Origin: Fibrobacter sp. UWB16
Lineage (GTDB): Bacteria > Fibrobacterota > Fibrobacteria > Fibrobacterales > Fibrobacteraceae
Direction of reading: 5' to 3'
DNA: 64,000 nt
Assembly: GCF_900215325.1 (NCBI RefSeq)
Contig: NZ_OCMS01000001.1
Span: 1,263,101 to 1,327,100, forward strand
The notes beneath the pieces were generated by a model. That model did not search any database, was not told the DNA's origin, and worked only from the letters and a program-made list of their open reading frames with translations. Position 1 is the stretch's first letter; the number at the start of each line of letters is the position of its first letter. Below, in pieces: positions 61,241 to 64,000 of the stretch. A program made the position numbers and the translations under genes.

Positions 61241-62173
61241 ATGTCAAAAATTTACGCATCTGCTGACCAACTTATCGGTCATACCCCGCTCCTCGAACTT
61301 TCCCACATCGAAAAGGAAAACAATCTCCAGGCTAAGATCGTGGCAAAGCTTGAATATTTCAACCCGGCTGGATCTGTCAAGGATCGTATTGCTAAGGCAA
61401 TGATTGACGATGCCGAAGCTTCAGGCAAGCTTAAGCCGGGTTCCGTGATTATCGAACCGACTTCTGGTAACACTGGTATCGGTCTCGCTTCCGTCGCAGC
61501 AGCTCGCGGCTACCGCATCATCATCGTGATGCCGGAAACCATGAGTGTTGAACGTCGCCAGCTCATCAAGGCCTACGGTGCAGAAATCGTTCTCACCGAA
61601 GGTGCTAAGGGCATGAAGGGTGCAATCGCTCGCGCAACAGAACTCTCTCAGGAAATTCCGAACAGCTTTATCCCGGGTCAGTTCGTGAACCCGGCAAACC
61701 CGGCCGCCCACAAGGCAACGACGGGTCCGGAAATTTGGGAAGACACGGATGGCAAGGTTGACATTTTCGTCGCAGGCGTAGGTACTGGTGGAACGGTCAC
61801 GGGTGTCGGTGAATACCTCAAGTCCCAAAATCCGAATGTGAAGGTTGTCGCAGTTGAACCGGAATCTTCTCCGGTGCTTTCCAAGGGCACGGCTGGTCCG
61901 CACAAGATCCAGGGTATTGGCGCAGGCTTTGTTCCGGATACTTTGAACACCTCCGTCTATGACGAAGTGCTCCCGGTCAAGAACGAAGACGCATTCGCCG
62001 CAGGGAAGGCAATTGCCAAGGCTGAAGGTATCCTCGTCGGTATCTCTTCTGGAGCAGCCCTCCACGCCGCAGTCGAACTTGCAAAGCGTCCGGAAAACAA
62101 GGGCAAAACGATTGTCGCACTCCTCCCGGATAGCGGAGACCGTTACCTCTCCACTCCGCTCTTCGCTGACTAA
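61241..62173 (+). CDS. cysK: cysteine synthase A
   Basis: A 310-residue PLP enzyme: PLP lysine in [14 protein letters not shown] (K47), substrate loop [12 protein letters not shown], phosphate-binding [15 protein letters not shown], and SGAALHAA near the C terminus. It makes cysteine from O-acetylserine and sulfide. AAAGGA precedes the ATG. Downstream of metY in the same operon. Confidence 0.95.
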   Translation: MSKIYASADQLIGHTPLLELSHIEKENNLQAKIVAKLEYFNPAGSVKDRIAKAMIDDAEASGKLKPGSVIIEPTSGNTGIGLASVAAARGYRIIIVMPETMSVERRQLIKAYGAEIVLTEGAKGMKGAIARATELSQEIPNSFIPGQFVNPANPAAHKATTGPEIWEDTDGKVDIFVAGVGTGGTVTGVGEYLKSQNPNVKVVAVEPESSPVLSKGTAGPHKIQGIGAGFVPDTLNTSVYDEVLPVKNEDAFAAGKAIAKAEGILVGISSGAALHAAVELAKRPENKGKTIVALLPDSGDRYLSTPLFAD

Positions 62174-62207
62174 GTGTTAGATAAAATTTGTTCGGTAAGT
62201 GCTTCGC

Positions 62208-62306
62208 GGTTCCATTCGCCTCGCAGTAGAAACCGAAAAAAAATTAAGATGATTCATTATTGAGTGAAAAACGCTAGAAGGTTCCATTCGCCTCCCTAGC
62301 GTTTAT
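62208..62306 (+). terminator. terminator of metY-cysK with duplicated loop sequence
   Basis: AAACGCTAG ... CTAGCGTTTATTT (62269-62306) is a strong hairpin with a T-rich tail. Its loop carries GGTTCCATTCGCCTC (62280-62294), also present at 62208-62222 in the preceding, weaker hairpin. The 217-bp gap to mnmA has no gene. Confidence 0.65.
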
Positions 62307-62390
62307 TTGTGTTTTATACCTCATCTGTAGTCGTGCTATTCTAAAAGTTTTTTCGAGATGCGCGCCGGGTGAATTACAAAAGGCAACAAG

Positions 62391-63491
62391 ATGTCTGAAA
62401 AAAAGCGTGTCGCTGTTGGATTGTCGGGCGGTGTAGATTCCGCCCTTTCGGCGTATTTACTGAAAAAGCAAGGTTACGAAGTTGTCGGCATGACGATGGC
62501 GACGTGGGACGGCTCCGTGAAAATGCCCGCAGTCGAAGGTCGCGAAGGCTGTTACGGTCCGAGCGAAGACAAGAATATCGAAGAGGCAAAGCTCGTTGCC
62601 GAACGTCTCGGGATTCCGCATTACGTTGTTCCGGTTGCCGAAGATTACAAGCGTGAAGTTCTCGACTATTTCCGTGCGGAATACCGCGCAGGGCGAACGC
62701 CGAATCCGTGCGTCCGTTGCAATCAGAGCATCAAGTTTGGAGCGCTACAGCATGCGGCACGCAAGCTCGGGATTGATTTCGATTACTTTGCGACGGGGCA
62801 TTACGCGCGACTCGATTTCAAGAATCCTGATGTTCCGTTCTTGTACGAAGCACTGGACGAGCATAAAGACCAGACGTACTTTTTATCGAGACTCTCGGCA
62901 GAGCAACTTTCCACTGTGATTTTCCCGCTCGGCGGAATGCAGAAAGCAGACGTGAAAGCGCTCGCCAAGGAAATCGGCTGGGACGATTTTGCAACAAAGC
63001 GCGAAAGCCAGGACTTTATCGAGTGCGGCGATTACTCGGTGCTATTTGACGAGAGCGATAACGTTCCCGGAGATTTTATCGATGTGAACGGAAAGGTTCT
63101 CGGGAAGCACAAGGGCATTGTGCATTACACGATCGGGCAACGTAAGGGGCTCAACATCGGCGGGCAAGCGGAACCGCTTTACGTTGTGGCGATTGATGCA
63201 CACCACAATCAGGTGATTTTAGGTCCGCGAAGCGCATTGAGCTGTACCGAAGTTTCTGCCGTTGACTTAAACCTGATGGTTTCGGAGACATCCCCACTTT
63301 TGAAGGAGCCGCTCACGGCACACATTCGCCTTGGGCATAAAGGCGCAACGGCAAGAATTACTGCTTTGGACACTGCAGCCGGCACAATCAGCGTGAAATT
63401 TGACGAGCCGCAATTTGCATCGGCACCGGGTCAAGTGCTAGTGCTCTACGCAGACAAAGGCGTGGTCGCGAGCGCGATCATCGGGAAGTAA
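62391..63491 (+). CDS. mnmA: tRNA 2-thiouridylase MnmA
   Basis: A 366-residue PP-loop enzyme with GLSGGVDSALSAYLL (ATP loop), GCYGPSEDKNIEEAKLVAER, the NPCVRCNQSIKFGAL region with a catalytic cysteine, and TGHYARL. A second conserved cysteine is in IECGDYSVLF. It inserts sulfur at position 2 of wobble uridine in tRNA, using persulfide from a cysteine desulfurase such as the one at 55093. AAAGGC lies upstream of the ATG. Confidence 0.95.
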   Translation: MSEKKRVAVGLSGGVDSALSAYLLKKQGYEVVGMTMATWDGSVKMPAVEGREGCYGPSEDKNIEEAKLVAERLGIPHYVVPVAEDYKREVLDYFRAEYRAGRTPNPCVRCNQSIKFGALQHAARKLGIDFDYFATGHYARLDFKNPDVPFLYEALDEHKDQTYFLSRLSAEQLSTVIFPLGGMQKADVKALAKEIGWDDFATKRESQDFIECGDYSVLFDESDNVPGDFIDVNGKVLGKHKGIVHYTIGQRKGLNIGGQAEPLYVVAIDAHHNQVILGPRSALSCTEVSAVDLNLMVSETSPLLKEPLTAHIRLGHKGATARITALDTAAGTISVKFDEPQFASAPGQVLVLYADKGVVASAIIGK

Positions 63492-63516
63492 AGGGCGGGA
63501 AACGCCCTTTTTATTT
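63490..63516 (+). terminator. terminator of mnmA
   Basis: AAAGGGCG-GGAAA-CGCCCTTT followed by TTATTT. The T-run overlaps the stop codon of the convergent Rpn-like fragment. Confidence 0.75.
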
Positions 63517-64000
63517 CCCTCGAATTTGTTCTTCTGTAAGATTGAAGCGTCGAACAAGAATCTCCATAGGAACATTGTCTTTGTACAGCTCTTGAGCTGT
63601 ACGGAGCTTTTCTTCTTCGGCTTTTTTCAACTTATCTCGTTCATCGGCAAGTTTTCTTCGAGTTTTTCTTCGAATTTTTCTTCAAGCTGTTGACGTTCCT
63701 TGTCAAACTTTTCCGCCATTTGCTGACGCTCTTCTGCCAATTGCTGGCGGAAATAGTCACCTATGCTTACGAAACCGTATTTCTGTCCGACGCTTACGAA
63801 CGCCATGTTCAGCTCCTTTAGGAAGTCTTTACCTAAATACTCCATTAAATATATACTTGTTTTTTCAAGCAGGCAAGACGCCTCGTTTCGCGGCATTTTA
63901 TCCAAGAATTTACAGAACTGAGGCAACAGTTCCAGCAGCTTGTCTTTGTTGAACGCATGCTTTAGCGCGATTATCCCCATGCCGGTTGCAGTATTTTCGC
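63511..64000 (-). pseudogene. C-terminal part of Rpn/PD-(D/E)XK transposase-like protein, frameshifted
   Basis: The open frame runs in from beyond the window edge (reading ENTATGMGIIALKHAFNKDK at the edge), so the ATG at 63980 is probably internal. It encodes an EKFDKERQQLEEKFEEKLEE coiled coil, then shifts frame near 63650. One frame over, the protein continues ERDKLKKAEEEKLRTAQELY and ends VRRFNLTEEQIRGK at 63511, a typical Rpn-family tail. The shift falls in a run of four A where the preceding copy of the same GAAGAAAA word has five. It may be a real mutation, a slippage site or a sequencing error. Confidence 0.7.

Noticed and set aside
62208..62294. tRNA-like T-arm sequence (GGTTCCATTCG) downstream of cysK
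   Set aside because: No cloverleaf or acceptor stem can be drawn; the sequence is a duplicated terminator loop.

Overview
The window reads as chromosomal DNA of a Fibrobacter species (Fibrobacteres, FCB group). The main support is seven proteins carrying the Fibrobacter succinogenes major paralogous domain (FISUMP, TIGR02145), four proteins of the Fibrobacter paralogous family TIGR02147, and a lipoprotein with a circularly permuted GH16 lichenase fold, an arrangement known from F. succinogenes. No rRNA, tRNA, CRISPR array, transposase or integrase was recognised. Taxonomy and functions are inferred from recognised families and motifs; no database search was run.

Layout. 1-7.2 kb: a hairpin-rich stretch, two von Willebrand factor A (Bat-type) membrane proteins split by an opposite-strand degenerate GGDEF gene, an AzlCD amino-acid exporter, a small secreted protein and MltG. 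7.3-14.3 kb (minus): a probable operon of a small membrane protein, ABC ATPase, ABC permease, two PilT-like ATPases with eroded motifs, and a patatin-plus-beta-barrel protein. 14.5-18.7 kb: a short FISUMP lipoprotein, an AlbA_2/RecG-like regulator and a FISUMP lipoprotein behind a long folded leader. 18.8-32.8 kb: a GGGP-synthase-family gene, then four tandem two-gene operons, each a TIGR02147 predicted regulator followed by a FISUMP lipoprotein; a GSCFA gene sits among them. 33.3-42.5 kb: RhlE helicase, an AGDEF cyclase, metQNI, a zinc-ribbon XRE regulator, AlaS and a small lipoprotein. 42.7-49.2 kb: GH16 lichenase, pflB and pflA with two minus-strand genes between them. 49.5-54.9 kb: pilT-pilC, a TlpA-like thioredoxin, an EpmA-like enzyme and a secreted FISUMP protein. 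55-64 kb: cysteine desulfurase plus TcdA, an AAA/DUF4143-type ATPase, a PLD-like protein, metY-cysK behind a structured leader with a Cys/Met-rich mini-ORF, mnmA, and a frameshifted Rpn-like fragment at the edge.

How it fits together. Housekeeping genes support an anaerobic, sulfur-assimilating, polysaccharide-degrading life: pyruvate formate-lyase and its activase, metY/cysK/sufS/metQNI for sulfur and methionine, and lichenase. The accessory signal is the TIGR02147-FISUMP array. Three of its four promoters carry the same pair of direct-repeat boxes 71-73 bp apart, and the box sequence varies by operon, as expected for locally dedicated regulators. This is the best candidate for an undescribed system here. 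Other notable signals are the two folded leaders (16.88-17.10 kb and 59.70-59.92 kb), a set of probable leaderless genes with a -10-like hexamer 6-9 nt before the start codon, and families of palindromic intergenic repeats.
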